A DNA stretch of 64,000 nucleotides from an uncultured Muribaculaceae bacterium. Lineage in GTDB: Bacteria; Bacteroidota; Bacteroidia; Bacteroidales; Muribaculaceae. Each line of letters opens with the position of its first letter. Positions within the stretch are counted from its first letter, which is position 1. This document shows positions 33,746 through 43,797 of the stretch, in pieces. The notes beneath the pieces were generated by a model that was not told the origin of the DNA, did no database searches, and saw only the letters and a program-made list of their open reading frames with translations. The position numbers were made by a program, and so were the translations under genes. The DNA is taken from contig CAJTOZ010000001.1 in assembly GCA_910578095.1 (NCBI GenBank), forward strand, positions 1 to 64,000, in the 5' to 3' direction.

Positions 33746-33831
33746 ATATAAAGCAACTTTTGATGTTTTGTGAAGCAAAAATACAAAAATACTGCAAAAA
33801 AATGACTAACTTCGCGCCAAAATCTACAAAA

Positions 33832-34404
33832 ATGATAAACAGTACGCGAGAGCATCTGATAGACGTGGCCCGTCAACTGTTTGCCCGAAAGGGCGTTGAT
33901 GCCACTACTATGGGCGACATCGCCAACGCGAGCGAGCGTGGGCGCCGTACTGTGTATACGTATTTCCGTAATAAAAAAGAGGTGTATGCCGCTGTGCTTG
34001 AAAGCGAGAGCGCGGCCTTGGTGGCAAGGCTGCAGGCGACATGCGACTCCGGGAAGCCTGTGGAAGAGCGTCTGCGCGATTTCCTGTCGGTGCGCCTGGT
34101 GCAGCGCAGGGAGCGTAGCTCGGCTGCGGCATCTCTGCGTGCTTTGTTCAAGCCCGACCTGCGCCGTATAGGACGCATACGCAGCATCGTGCGCACTCAG
34201 GCAGAGGAGATGTTGCACGCACTGCTGGCGGAAGGTATATCCGCGGGGCGTTTCGATCCGTCGAGATGTGCGCTGCTTGAAGGTTTCGCCTTGGACTGCA
34301 TGCACGCCATGGATATAGCAGGGGCTGATACCGATGTCACCGGCCTGGCCGCCTCGGCCGACGCTATGCTCGATTTTATCATATCGGACATCTGCGTCCG
34401 TTGA
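33832..34404 (+). CDS. TetR-family transcriptional regulator
   Basis: 190 residues from the ATG at 33832. The N-terminal HTH is REHLIDVARQLFARKGVDAT, TMGDIANASERGRRTVYTYF, RNKKEVYAAVLE, a clear TetR DNA-binding domain; the ligand domain is not assignable. Longer in-frame starts at 33739 and 33802 overlap the divergent YbaK gene or a -7-like TAACTTCG, so the shorter start is preferred. Target unknown; neighbours give no efflux gene. Confidence 0.88.
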   Translation: MINSTREHLIDVARQLFARKGVDATTMGDIANASERGRRTVYTYFRNKKEVYAAVLESESAALVARLQATCDSGKPVEERLRDFLSVRLVQRRERSSAAASLRALFKPDLRRIGRIRSIVRTQAEEMLHALLAEGISAGRFDPSRCALLEGFALDCMHAMDIAGADTDVTGLAASADAMLDFIISDICVR

Positions 34405-34506
34405 GCATGGCATAAAAAGCGATTTTTGTATCCATTTTTTCTTTTGTCAAGAAAAAATATAAGCGCCCACAGCGCTAATCCGCCAAGTTTTGCGTACTTT
34501 TGCAAT

Positions 34507-35619
34507 ATGTTTATGCGCCACATATTCTGTGCGGTCATGTGCCTTGCCGTAGCAGTCGCCACTCAAGCGGCCGTGCGTTCCGATGCACAGAAACCGTTCA
34601 CGCTGGTGGTAGATCCCGGTCATGGCGGCAAGGACTACGGTTGCGTGGGGCGCAAAACCAACGAAAAAACCATAGTGCTGGATGTGGCTCGCCGTCTTGG
34701 CGATATAATAAAAAAAGAGCATCCTGAAATCAAGCAGGTGTACACCCGCGATACCGACCGCTATCTCACTCTTCAGCAACGGGCCGATGTGGCAAACGGC
34801 GCCTCCGGCGACCTGTTTGTGTCTATACATGTCAATAGCGTAGACCGTCGCTCGCGCAACCGCACAAGTGTGCGCGGTGCCAGCGTCTATACGCTCGGGC
34901 TGCATAAAAGCGACAACAACCTTAATGTGGCCATGCGCGAGAATGCCGTGATGGAACTGGAGCAGGACTATTCCGCCAAATATCAGGGTTTTGATCCCAA
35001 CTCTTCCGAGAGCTACATAATGTTTGAGTTGAATCAGAACAGTCATGTGGCCAATAGCCTTGAGCTTGCATCCGGCATGCAGGCCGAGCTGATATCGACC
35101 GCCGGCCGTGCCGACAAAAATGTTCGGCAGGCAGGTTTCTGGGTGTTGTGGGCTGTGGCTATGCCATCGGTGCTTGTGGAGCTGGATTTCATATGCAATC
35201 CATCGATGGAGGATTTTCTGCATTCGGAAAAAGGACGGGAAAAGTGTGCCAGAGCGTTGGCAAATGCGATATCATCCTACTATCAGCATCATCGCCGGGG
35301 AGCCTCCGCACCATTCCGTCCGGCCAGCGTTCAGACAAGCGAAGCCGTTGCTGAGACTGCGACGGAACCGGTAGTGGAGGCGGTTGCCGCAGCACCGACA
35401 TACCATGTGCAATTTCTCACCTCATCGTCTTTGCTTTCGCCATCCGACAGCCGCCTGAAAGGAGTAGATGAAGTGGGATACTATGTGGACGGGAAGGTGT
35501 ATAAATATTATTCCGGAACATTCCCTACGCTGGCGAAAGCAAAAAAACGGGCTGCCACTGTGCGCAGAAAGCATCCGGAGGCGTTTATAATAAAGTTGCT
35601 CGACGGAAAACGAATTTGA
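34507..35619 (+). CDS. Exported N-acetylmuramoyl-L-alanine amidase with SPOR-like tail
   Basis: 370 residues from the ATG at 34507; an ATG at 34513 is equally possible because a TACTTTTG -7 box ends at 34502. Signal peptide (FCAVMCLAVAVATQA). Amidase_3 zinc site: VVDPGHGGKDYG, SESYIMFEL, FVSIHVNS and the catalytic Glu in VLVELDFICNP. The last 75 residues (TYHVQFLTSSSLL, then GTFPTLAKAKKRAATVRRKH) resemble a SPOR domain. It cleaves peptide stems from peptidoglycan during cell separation. The next gene, an MCE protein, starts 19 bases later. Confidence 0.92.
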   Translation: MFMRHIFCAVMCLAVAVATQAAVRSDAQKPFTLVVDPGHGGKDYGCVGRKTNEKTIVLDVARRLGDIIKKEHPEIKQVYTRDTDRYLTLQQRADVANGASGDLFVSIHVNSVDRRSRNRTSVRGASVYTLGLHKSDNNLNVAMRENAVMELEQDYSAKYQGFDPNSSESYIMFELNQNSHVANSLELASGMQAELISTAGRADKNVRQAGFWVLWAVAMPSVLVELDFICNPSMEDFLHSEKGREKCARALANAISSYYQHHRRGASAPFRPASVQTSEAVAETATEPVVEAVAAAPTYHVQFLTSSSLLSPSDSRLKGVDEVGYYVDGKVYKYYSGTFPTLAKAKKRAATVRRKHPEAFIIKLLDGKRI

Positions 35620-35638
35620 AAACAAACTAAACAATAAT

Positions 35639-36535
35639 ATGAAAAGTGCAGTAAAAAAAGAGCTTACGATAGGAGCTCTGGTCATTGTGGCCCTCGCTGT
35701 CCTGATTCTGGGCATCGACTTCCTCAAGGGCATAAATGTGTTCAAGGCCGCCAATTACTACTATGTGGAATATACTGATGTGGAAGGACTGGCCATCTCG
35801 GCGCCTGTCACACTTAACGGTTTCAAGGTAGGCCAGGTGAGGGAGATCAATTACGAATTTGACAATCCCGGCCATGTGAAAGTGGAAATCAGCCTCGACA
35901 AACAATTGCAGCTGCCGCGTGGCACCGAGGCTGTGCTGGCAACAGACCTTCTCGGCACAGCTTCCATAGTTCTTCGTCCGGGTTCTGACAGCAGCAAGCA
36001 TGAGGTGGGCGATATGCTTGCCGGTGTGTCGGACAAGGGACTGATGGCCAATGTCGGCAATATGATGCCATCCATAGAGTCGATTTTTCCGAAGATCGAC
36101 ACACTTCTTACCAATCTGAACGCTATCACGGCCGATCCTGCGCTCACCGCTTCAGTAAAACGCCTGGACGCTATCACGTCCAATCTGGAATCCACCACTC
36201 GCCAGCTGTCGGCACTGATGGCTACGCTCCCTCCCGTCACTCGCGATGTCAAGCATCTGACAGCCAATCTTGATTCCATATCCGGCGACATGGCCGTGCT
36301 CAGCGAGCGCCTCAGCAAACTACCTGTTGATTCCCTTGGCGCCGACCTGGCTTCCACAGTAGAAAATCTGCGCGCGCTCACCGAGCAGCTCGGAAGTTCC
36401 GACAGTTCGCTTGGACTTCTGATGAACGATCCTGCACTGTACAACAATCTCAACTCCACGGTTTCGGCACTTGATTCGCTGTTCGTGGATATAAAACGCA
36501 ATCCCAAGCGCTACATCAGCATCAAGCTGCTTTAA
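35639..36535 (+). CDS. MlaD/MCE-family lipid transport protein
   Basis: 298 residues. One N-terminal membrane anchor (LTIGALVIVALAVLILGIDF). A single MCE domain spans residues 38-115 (YYYVEYTDVEGLAISAPVTL NGFKVG is split by a strand turn). A long helical tail near residues 150-260 consists of heptad-like Leu/Ser-rich segments (LDAITSNLESTTRQLSALMA). MCE proteins form periplasmic hexamers that pass phospholipids between membranes. The ATPase and permease partners are not adjacent. Confidence 0.92.
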   Translation: MKSAVKKELTIGALVIVALAVLILGIDFLKGINVFKAANYYYVEYTDVEGLAISAPVTLNGFKVGQVREINYEFDNPGHVKVEISLDKQLQLPRGTEAVLATDLLGTASIVLRPGSDSSKHEVGDMLAGVSDKGLMANVGNMMPSIESIFPKIDTLLTNLNAITADPALTASVKRLDAITSNLESTTRQLSALMATLPPVTRDVKHLTANLDSISGDMAVLSERLSKLPVDSLGADLASTVENLRALTEQLGSSDSSLGLLMNDPALYNNLNSTVSALDSLFVDIKRNPKRYISIKLL

Positions 36536-36554
36536 CTCTGATTGCAAAAATGTT

Positions 36555-36589
36555 AAAAGCGATGGCCGCAACCGCAGTCGTCGCTTTTT
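36555..36589 (+). terminator. Terminator after the MCE gene
   Basis: AAAAGCGA (36555-36562) pairs with TCGCTTTT (36581-36588), with further pairing inside, followed by T. It separates the amidase-MCE unit from dnaA. Confidence 0.65.
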
Positions 36590-36731
36590 AATATGTTATG
36601 GAATAGTGCGTTATACAATAATTGAAAAAAGCAAATTTTACCGCACTTGTTTTTTTGAAAAATTATCCTCAATTTTGCTATGCAAATATAGAAAAACACA
36701 ACAACGCCCCACTCCCTACTGGACTTACAGG

Positions 36732-38123
36732 ATGGAAAAAACTCATCTACAGCTCTGGGAGGAATGTCGTCAGTTTATCAAAGACAATATTCCTTCCGCA
36801 CAATACGACGCGTGGTTTCGCGACGTGGCTTCGCTGAGCTTCGACAACATGAGCCTCACGCTCGTGGTGCCGTCGGCTTTCTTTGTGGAGCAGCTGGAGG
36901 AGCGCTATCTCGGTCTGCTGGGCGCGGCCATACGCCAGGTGTACGGGCGCGGGGTGAAGTTGTACTATCAGTTCAATCAGGTCAAAGACGAGCCCAAGAC
37001 TGCCGTGAACATGCGCTCGGCAGAGCCGTCGCCGGCCATTCTGAACGCCGGGGCAAAGACATCGCCGACCAATCCGTTTGCCCCGCAACCCGTAGGCGAT
37101 ATAGACCCTCAGCTGAACCCGCGCTATAATTTCGAGAACTATTGTTGCAGCATGAGCAACAAAGTGGCTTGGGGTATAGGCCAGTCCATAGCCAACGATC
37201 CGAAGATAAAGACCTTCAACCCTCTATTTATTTTCGGCTCCACCGGTGTAGGCAAGACGCATCTGATACAGGCCATAGGCATACGCGTGAAGGAGCGCAA
37301 CCCGCAGGCGAAAGTGCTGTATGTGACCGCACGATTGTTCCAGAGCCAATACACTACAGCTGAGGCCAAAGGCACTACAAACAGTTTTTTTCATTTCTAT
37401 CAGAGCATTGACACGCTGATAGTGGACGACATCCAGGACCTGCGCGACAAACCGGCCACACAGAACACATTCTTCCATATCTTCAACCATCTTCATCAGA
37501 ATGGCAAACAGATAATAATGTCGAGCGACTGCTCTCCGGCCGATATGGAAGGTTTTGAAGCGCGCCTGCTGTCGAGGTTCCGCTGGGGCATGAGTGTGAA
37601 GCTGGAGAATCCCGATATAGAGTTGCGGAGAAATGTGCTGGTGCAGAAAGCCGAACAGGACGGCCTCATGCTTCCGGCCGATGTGATCGACTATATCGCG
37701 GCCAATGTGACCGACAGCATCCGCGAACTCGAAGGTATAGTGGTTTCGCTGATAGGGCGTGCTACGGTGCTGAACGTGGATATCTCTCTTGAGCTCGCGC
37801 GCGGTGTGATTGCCAATGCGGTGCGGATAAACCGCAGGCAGATTAATTTCGAGATGCTCACAGCCGCCGTATGCGCTCATTATGGTGTGGATGCCGACCT
37901 TGTGTTCACCAAAAGCCGCAAGCGCGAGATCAGCGATGCGCGGCAGGTGGTGATGTTCCTTGCCAAAAAATTGCTGAAGATGCCGTTCACAGCCATAGGG
38001 GTGCGTCTCGGACGCTCACATGCCACGGTGCTTTATGCGTGCAAGAACATCGAGGAGCGTATGCCGCTTGAGAAACAGCTTTCAGATGATATTCTTGCCA
38101 TAGAGGCTGCAGTGATGCAGTGA
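36732..38123 (+). CDS. dnaA: Chromosomal replication initiator DnaA
   Basis: 463 residues from the ATG at 36732 (MEKTHLQLWEECRQFIKDNI). Domain I covers residues 1-80 and a short linker follows. The AAA+ domain has Walker A GSTGVGKTHL and Walker B LIVDDIQDL. Domain IV has the DNA-binding signature GVRLGRSHATVLYA. The longer upstream frame begins before the probable promoter. A DnaA-box-like TTATCCTCA occurs at 36662-36670 in the leader, which could allow self-control, but no box cluster is visible. Confidence 0.96.
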   Translation: MEKTHLQLWEECRQFIKDNIPSAQYDAWFRDVASLSFDNMSLTLVVPSAFFVEQLEERYLGLLGAAIRQVYGRGVKLYYQFNQVKDEPKTAVNMRSAEPSPAILNAGAKTSPTNPFAPQPVGDIDPQLNPRYNFENYCCSMSNKVAWGIGQSIANDPKIKTFNPLFIFGSTGVGKTHLIQAIGIRVKERNPQAKVLYVTARLFQSQYTTAEAKGTTNSFFHFYQSIDTLIVDDIQDLRDKPATQNTFFHIFNHLHQNGKQIIMSSDCSPADMEGFEARLLSRFRWGMSVKLENPDIELRRNVLVQKAEQDGLMLPADVIDYIAANVTDSIRELEGIVVSLIGRATVLNVDISLELARGVIANAVRINRRQINFEMLTAAVCAHYGVDADLVFTKSRKREISDARQVVMFLAKKLLKMPFTAIGVRLGRSHATVLYACKNIEERMPLEKQLSDDILAIEAAVMQ

Positions 38124-38271
38124 TCTTAGCAGAAAAATCACGGGTTGTCCGTAGTTTTCGCTTTTTGGAAATTATCTTGCAATGCTTATCTATTTAAAGT
38201 GTTGCAGATCAGTAGTATGAGTTTTTGTTGCGGAAAACTATAAAAATATTTCAAATCTAATTGTTGAAAAA

Positions 38272-38303
38272 TTTGGTAATGATAAATGAATTTCGCAACT
38301 TTG
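38272..38303 (+). promoter_or_regulatory. Promoter of nrdJ
   Basis: TTTG (38272-38275), a 20-base spacer and CAACTTTG (38296-38303; one change from TAnnTTTG). It leaves an untranslated leader of about 90 bases before the GTG at 38398. The leader is too short for a cobalamin riboswitch and shows only a weak hairpin. Confidence 0.6.
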
Positions 38304-38397
38304 TAGTCGGCTTTTTATAGCATGCGATCGTTATCATGAAACAATAAGCTGTTTGAAAAAACAGTCCCATAAACTGAACTAAATAATTCCCCTCATC

Positions 38398-40932
38398 GTG
38401 AACGAGCAAAAATCATACACATTCGACGAAGCTATGTCTGCTACGCTCGAATATTTCGGCGGCGACGAACTGGCCGCGCGCGTATGGGCAAGCAAGTATG
38501 CCCTGAAAGATTCTTTCGGTCATATATTTGAACGTACCCCCGACGACATGCACCGCCGCATAGCCTCCGAGATAGCGCGTATTGAAGCACGCTACCCGAA
38601 TCCTATGAGTGAAGACGAGATTTTCGGGCTCCTCAAGGATTTCCGTTACATAGTGCCGCAGGGCAGCCCTATGACAGGAATCGGCAACGATTATCAGGTG
38701 GGCTCGCTCAGCAATTGCTTCGTTATAGGGCTGGACGGCAATCCCGACAGCTACGGCGGGGTGATACGCATAGATGAGGAGCAGGTTCAGCTCATGAAGC
38801 GTCGTGGCGGAGTAGGGCACGACCTCTCCCACATCCGTCCCAAGGGCATGCCTGTGAAAAACTCCGCACTCACCAGCACCGGCCTCGTGCCGTTCATGGA
38901 GCGCTATTCCAACAGCACCCGCGAAGTGGCTCAGGACGGACGCCGTGGCGCTCTGATGATGACCGTGAGCATCAAGCATCCCGACAGCGAGGCATTCATT
39001 GACGCCAAAATGACAGAAGGCAAGGTGACCGGCGCCAACGTGAGTGTGCGCATCGACGACGATTTCATGAAAGCTGTGGAGAGCGGGGAGCCCTATCGCC
39101 AGCAGTATCCCGTGGTAAGCGAAAATCCCGTGGTGGAGAAAGATATCGATGCACGCGCGCTGTGGGGCAAGATCATCCATAATGCCTGGAAGTCGGCCGA
39201 GCCCGGTGTGCTTTTCTGGGATACTATCACACGCGAGAGTGTGCCCGATTGCTATGCCGATCTCGGGTTCCGCACCATTTCCACAAACCCCTGCGGCGAG
39301 ATACCGCTGTGCCCGTACGACAGTTGCCGCCTTCTGGCCATCAATCTGTACAGCTACGTGCGCGATCCGTTCACTCCCGAGGCCTCTTTTGATTTCGACC
39401 TGTTTGCCACTCATGTGGCCAAGGCCCAGCGCATCATGGACGATATCATAGACCTGGAGATGGAAAAAATAGACCGCATCCTGGAGAAGATAGAATCAGA
39501 TCCCGAGATCGAGGAGGTGAAGTGTGCCGAGCGCAACCTGTGGCATAAAATCAAGACAAAAACCGGCAAGGGGCGTCGCACAGGTGTTGGCACCACTGCC
39601 GAAGGCGATATGCTCGCAGCTCTCGGCTACCGCTACGGCACCCCCGAAGCTACTGATTTCAGTGAGAGCGTGCACCGCGCACTGGCCATTGCCGCCTATG
39701 GGTCAAGTGTCGATATGGCAGCCGAGCGTGGCGCATTCGAAGTATTCGATGCCGAGCGTGAGAAAAACAATCCCTTTATCAACCGTCTCCGCGAGGCTTC
39801 TCCGGAGCTCTATGAGCGCATGCTCGCCCACGGCCGCCGCAATATTGCCTGCCTCACGATAGCGCCCACCGGCACAACAAGCCTTATGACGCGTACCACC
39901 AGTGGTATTGAGCCTGTGTTCATGCCTGTGTACAAGCGGCGCCGCAAGGTGAATGCCAATGATGTAGAAGTGCGTGTCGACTTTGTGGACGACAGCGGCG
40001 ATGCCTTTGAGGAATACGTGGTGTACCATCCCAAATTCATTGACTGGATGCGCATCAAGGGCATAGAAGTCCGTTCCGACTACAGTCAGGAGGAACTCAA
40101 CGACCTTGTGGCCCGTTCGCCCTACGCCGGAGCCACAAGCAACGATATCGACTGGCTTGAGAAGGTGAAAATGCAGGGACGCATACAGCGCTGGGTGGAC
40201 CATAGCATCTCCGTGACCATTAATCTGCCTTCCGACGTGAGCGAGGATCTGGTCAACCGTCTTTATCTTGAAGCATGGCATGCCGGTTGCAAAGGTTGCA
40301 CAGTGTATCGCGACGGATCGCGTTCCGGCGTACTTATCGCAATGGAGAATAAACCGGCCGAGAAACCGGCTGCACAGGTGGCACACGTGGGCAAGCGTCC
40401 TATCGAACTCGAGGCCGATGTGGTGCGTTTCCAAAACAACAAAGAGAAGTGGATCGCTTTCATCGGGCTGCGTGATGGCAAGCCTTATGAGATCTTCACC
40501 GGTCTCACTGACGATGAGGACGGAATCTTCTGCCCGAAGAGTGTGAGCCACGGCAAGATAATAAAGGCCGTGGATGCCGAGGGCAACAAGCGCTACGACT
40601 TCCAGTTTATAAATAAGCGTGGTTATAAGACTACTATCGAGGGCCTTAGTGAGAAATTCAATCCCGAGTACTGGAACTACGCCAAACTCATTTCAGGAGT
40701 GCTGCGCTACGGCATGCCTGTGGACCAGGTGCTCAAACTCGTAGGAAGTCTCGAACTCGATTCCCAAAGTATAAACACGTGGAAAATGGGAGTGGAGCGA
40801 GCACTTAAGAAATATCTCCCCAATGGTACCCAGGCCAGTGGACAGAAATGTCCCAAGTGCGGCCAGGAGACGCTCGTGTATCAGGAAGGCTGTCTCATCT
40901 GCACTTCCTGTGGCACCAGCAAGTGTGGTTGA
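38398..40932 (+). CDS. nrdJ: Adenosylcobalamin-dependent ribonucleotide reductase (class II)
   Basis: 844 residues from a GTG at 38398. The active-site motif NPCGEIPL gives the Cys/Glu pair and the GSLSNCF stretch carries the N-terminal redox cysteine. Other features are GGVGHDLSHIRPKG, a TSCOR-like region, and a C-terminal zinc ribbon CPKCGQETLVYQEGCLICTS, then CGTSKCG, where the shuttle cysteines lie. It reduces ribonucleotides to deoxyribonucleotides using coenzyme B12. It is monocistronic with its own promoter and a downstream hairpin (40946-40990). Confidence 0.95.
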   Translation: MNEQKSYTFDEAMSATLEYFGGDELAARVWASKYALKDSFGHIFERTPDDMHRRIASEIARIEARYPNPMSEDEIFGLLKDFRYIVPQGSPMTGIGNDYQVGSLSNCFVIGLDGNPDSYGGVIRIDEEQVQLMKRRGGVGHDLSHIRPKGMPVKNSALTSTGLVPFMERYSNSTREVAQDGRRGALMMTVSIKHPDSEAFIDAKMTEGKVTGANVSVRIDDDFMKAVESGEPYRQQYPVVSENPVVEKDIDARALWGKIIHNAWKSAEPGVLFWDTITRESVPDCYADLGFRTISTNPCGEIPLCPYDSCRLLAINLYSYVRDPFTPEASFDFDLFATHVAKAQRIMDDIIDLEMEKIDRILEKIESDPEIEEVKCAERNLWHKIKTKTGKGRRTGVGTTAEGDMLAALGYRYGTPEATDFSESVHRALAIAAYGSSVDMAAERGAFEVFDAEREKNNPFINRLREASPELYERMLAHGRRNIACLTIAPTGTTSLMTRTTSGIEPVFMPVYKRRRKVNANDVEVRVDFVDDSGDAFEEYVVYHPKFIDWMRIKGIEVRSDYSQEELNDLVARSPYAGATSNDIDWLEKVKMQGRIQRWVDHSISVTINLPSDVSEDLVNRLYLEAWHAGCKGCTVYRDGSRSGVLIAMENKPAEKPAAQVAHVGKRPIELEADVVRFQNNKEKWIAFIGLRDGKPYEIFTGLTDDEDGIFCPKSVSHGKIIKAVDAEGNKRYDFQFINKRGYKTTIEGLSEKFNPEYWNYAKLISGVLRYGMPVDQVLKLVGSLELDSQSINTWKMGVERALKKYLPNGTQASGQKCPKCGQETLVYQEGCLICTSCGTSKCG

Positions 40933-40943
40933 TTTGAACGACC

Positions 40944-40990
40944 TTGAGCAGCGGGTCGGCTCCGGTTTGCCTGGCGCTGACCCGCTGTCG
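40944..40990 (+). terminator. Hairpin downstream of nrdJ
   Basis: GCAGCGGGTC near 40949-40958 pairs with GACCCGCTG near 40979-40987, a long GC stem with an interior loop. No T tract follows directly, so termination is inferred from position. Confidence 0.45.
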
Positions 40991-41115
40991 CATAAGGTCA
41001 TGTGAACGAGCTCTTTTATTCGGAGATTCTTAAAAAATATTAAACTAAATGGTATCTCCTGCGTTTTTTGTAATTTTACAAACTACAAAAAGATTATATC
41101 ATATACTTCCGATCC

Positions 41116-43794
41116 ATGAAACTGACATTGCATATCGACTACCACACCCGTTGGGGTGAAAACCTTATGGTGTGCGGCAGTGCGGCTGCTCTTGGTGCGG
41201 GCGATACCGCCCATGCCATGCCTATGGCTATCGCCGAAGGGTCCGACCGCTGGACGCTGCATGCTGATATCCCTGAAAGCGATTTCCCGATTGAATATTC
41301 CTATATCGTGGTGCGCGACGGCAACGTGGTGCGCCGAGAATGGGGTAAGCCGCATACGCTCGGACTTCCCGACGGATTGCACGGCTGTACGGTGATCGAC
41401 CGCTGGACCGACATGCCATCCGACAAACCGTTCTATTCTTCGGCCTTTACACAGTGTGTGTGCCGGCGCGAGACCATCTCGAGCGTGGTATTGCAACCCG
41501 AAGCCGGAAAAGTGCTTATGGAGGTCGAGGCTCCTCTGTTGGCTCCGGGACAGGTGCTTGCAGTGTGTGGGTCCACCCCCTCACTCGGGGCGTGGGACAC
41601 CGCGCGGGCTTTGCGTATGAGCGACGCCTCCTATCCGTTATGGCGTGTGCTTGTCGATGCCCGCGACCTTACTGCAGCGAGCGAATATAAGTTTCTCGTG
41701 CTGAATGCTGCCGACGGCAGCGTGGCGGCATGGGAATTCGGTGGCAACCGCACGCTCGGCATATCGCCAGCAATCGGTGAGGCCACAGTGGTGGCTGGTT
41801 TGCGTTTGAACAATCCTTTCCATTGGAAAGGTGCCGGCGTGGCAATTCCGGTGTTTGCGCTTCGCAGCGAAGACGATTTCGGTGTGGGCGATTTCTACGA
41901 TCTTAAGAAGATGATAGACTGGGCCGCTGATACCGGCCAGCGCTTCCTCCAGATATTGCCTGTCAACGATACCACCATGACGCACACATGGATGGATTCG
42001 TATCCATACAATGCCAATTCAACATTCGCCCTGCACCCCATGTATCTGCGTCTGCAGGAACTCGGAACGCTTTCCGACAAAAAGCGGCAGGCTCATTTCG
42101 ATGCCCTCGGAAAGGAATTGAACGAACTGGACCAGATTGACTACGAACGTGTAAACCAGGGTAAAATAGCCTTCTTCCGCGAGATTTTCGCGCAGGAGGG
42201 GGCCGACGTGATTGCATCTGCCGAATACAAGAAATTCCACGCCGCCAATAAGTCGTGGCTGCTTCCCTATGCGGCTTTCTGCGTGCTTCGAGATCGATAC
42301 GGCACACCTGATTTCACCAACTGGCCGGAACATAGCGTGTATGATGCTGCCGCCATAGAGGCCTTTGCACGCGATAATGCCGCCGACATTGACTATGTGT
42401 GCTTCCTGCAGTTTCATCTCGACAAGCAGATGCGTCATGTGGCAGCCTACGCGCGTAGCCGCGGCATAGCAATCAAGGGGGATATCCCTATCGGTATTTC
42501 ACGTACAAGTGCCGATGCATGGCAAAGCCCGGAACTGTTCAACATGAACTCCCAGGCCGGTGCTCCGCCGGACGACTTCTCTGTATTGGGCCAGAACTGG
42601 GGCTTCCCCACCTACAATTGGGATGTGATGGCCCGCGACGGGTATGCGTGGTGGCGTGCTCGCTTCCGCAAGATGAGCGAGTATTTCGATGCCTACCGTA
42701 TTGACCATGTGCTCGGCTTCTTCCGCATCTGGCAGATCCCGATGGATGCCATCCACGGTCTTCTGGGCATATTCAATCCGGCGTTGCCATTCACACCCGA
42801 GGAAATGGCACGTAGCTACGATTTCCACATCAACCCCGCCGTGCATACGCGTCCCTACATACACTCGTGGTTCCTCAATGATATTTTCGGGGAACTTACG
42901 GCCGATGTGTGCTCGCGCTTCCTGATTGATGAGGGTTATGGATGCTACCATCTTCGCGCGGAAGTGGATACGCAGCGCAAGGTGGCCGACTATTTCTCAT
43001 CGCAGCCTAAAAACGATGAGAACACGCGCATGTGCAATGGCCTGATGGCATTGATAGACAACGTGCTGTTTATCGAAGATCCCGTGCAGAAGGGCCATTA
43101 TCATCCCCGCATCTCAGCCCAGCACAGCTATGTGTACCGCTCGCTCAACGACTATGAGCGCTGGTGCTTCGACCGTCTTTACAACGATTTCTTCTATCAT
43201 CGTCACGATGCCTTCTGGCATGAAAAGGCCATGCAGAAGTTGCCGCCGCTCATCGACGCAACCGATATGCTCGTGTGTGCAGAAGATCTCGGAATGATAC
43301 CGCATTGCGTTCCTTCCGTGATGCACGATCTCGAGATATTATCGCTGGAGATACAGCGCATGCCCAAGGATCCTACCACAGAATTTGGCCATACCGACCG
43401 CTATCCCTACTATAGTGTGTGCACCACATCCACTCACGATATGGGCGGCATACGCCAGTGGTGGGAGGAGGATCGCGAAGCCACGCAGCGTTTCTACAAC
43501 CGGATGCTACACGAACCCGGTGCCGCGCCATACTATGCGGAACCATGGGTGTGCCGCCGCATTGTGGAGCAGCATCTGCAATCGCCCTCTATGCTATGCA
43601 TCCTGCCTCTGCAGGACTGGCTTTCCATAGATGGCGACCTGCGTCGTCAGGATCCGCGTGAAGAGCAGATCAATGTGCCGGCCAATTCCCGCCACTATTG
43701 GCGCTACCGCATGCACCTGACACTCGAACAACTTCTGCGGGCCGATAGCTTCAATGATATCCTGCGCTCGGCTATATCCCGCGACGGTCGCTAA
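41116..43794 (+). CDS. malQ: 4-alpha-glucanotransferase with two CBM20 starch-binding domains
   Basis: 892 residues. Two N-terminal CBM20 domains (about 1-95 and 120-230, each with the GxxxxLGxWD-type start, for example VCGSTPSLGAWDTARAL). A GH77 barrel begins near residue 240: nucleophile Asp in FDAYRIDHVLGFFR, acid/base Glu in VCAEDLGMIPHCV and third acid in TSTHDMGGIRQW. It transfers glucan segments between malto-oligosaccharides, as in plant DPE2 and Bacteroides MalQ. Cytoplasmic; full length. The MITE-like element begins six bases after its stop. Confidence 0.95.
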   Translation: MKLTLHIDYHTRWGENLMVCGSAAALGAGDTAHAMPMAIAEGSDRWTLHADIPESDFPIEYSYIVVRDGNVVRREWGKPHTLGLPDGLHGCTVIDRWTDMPSDKPFYSSAFTQCVCRRETISSVVLQPEAGKVLMEVEAPLLAPGQVLAVCGSTPSLGAWDTARALRMSDASYPLWRVLVDARDLTAASEYKFLVLNAADGSVAAWEFGGNRTLGISPAIGEATVVAGLRLNNPFHWKGAGVAIPVFALRSEDDFGVGDFYDLKKMIDWAADTGQRFLQILPVNDTTMTHTWMDSYPYNANSTFALHPMYLRLQELGTLSDKKRQAHFDALGKELNELDQIDYERVNQGKIAFFREIFAQEGADVIASAEYKKFHAANKSWLLPYAAFCVLRDRYGTPDFTNWPEHSVYDAAAIEAFARDNAADIDYVCFLQFHLDKQMRHVAAYARSRGIAIKGDIPIGISRTSADAWQSPELFNMNSQAGAPPDDFSVLGQNWGFPTYNWDVMARDGYAWWRARFRKMSEYFDAYRIDHVLGFFRIWQIPMDAIHGLLGIFNPALPFTPEEMARSYDFHINPAVHTRPYIHSWFLNDIFGELTADVCSRFLIDEGYGCYHLRAEVDTQRKVADYFSSQPKNDENTRMCNGLMALIDNVLFIEDPVQKGHYHPRISAQHSYVYRSLNDYERWCFDRLYNDFFYHRHDAFWHEKAMQKLPPLIDATDMLVCAEDLGMIPHCVPSVMHDLEILSLEIQRMPKDPTTEFGHTDRYPYYSVCTTSTHDMGGIRQWWEEDREATQRFYNRMLHEPGAAPYYAEPWVCRRIVEQHLQSPSMLCILPLQDWLSIDGDLRRQDPREEQINVPANSRHYWRYRMHLTLEQLLRADSFNDILRSAISRDGR

Positions 43795-43797
43795 GAC

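Noticed and set aside
36536..38397. Possible oriC around dnaA
   Set aside because: Only single DnaA-box-like words (TTATCCTCA at 36662; TTATCTTGC and TTATCATGA after the gene) in AT-rich DNA. No cluster, and Bacteroidetes origins are not always next to dnaA. GC-skew analysis would be needed.
38304..38397. Cobalamin riboswitch ahead of nrdJ
   Set aside because: The leader is about 90 bases, far shorter than a cobalamin riboswitch, and the conserved B12-box pattern is not seen.
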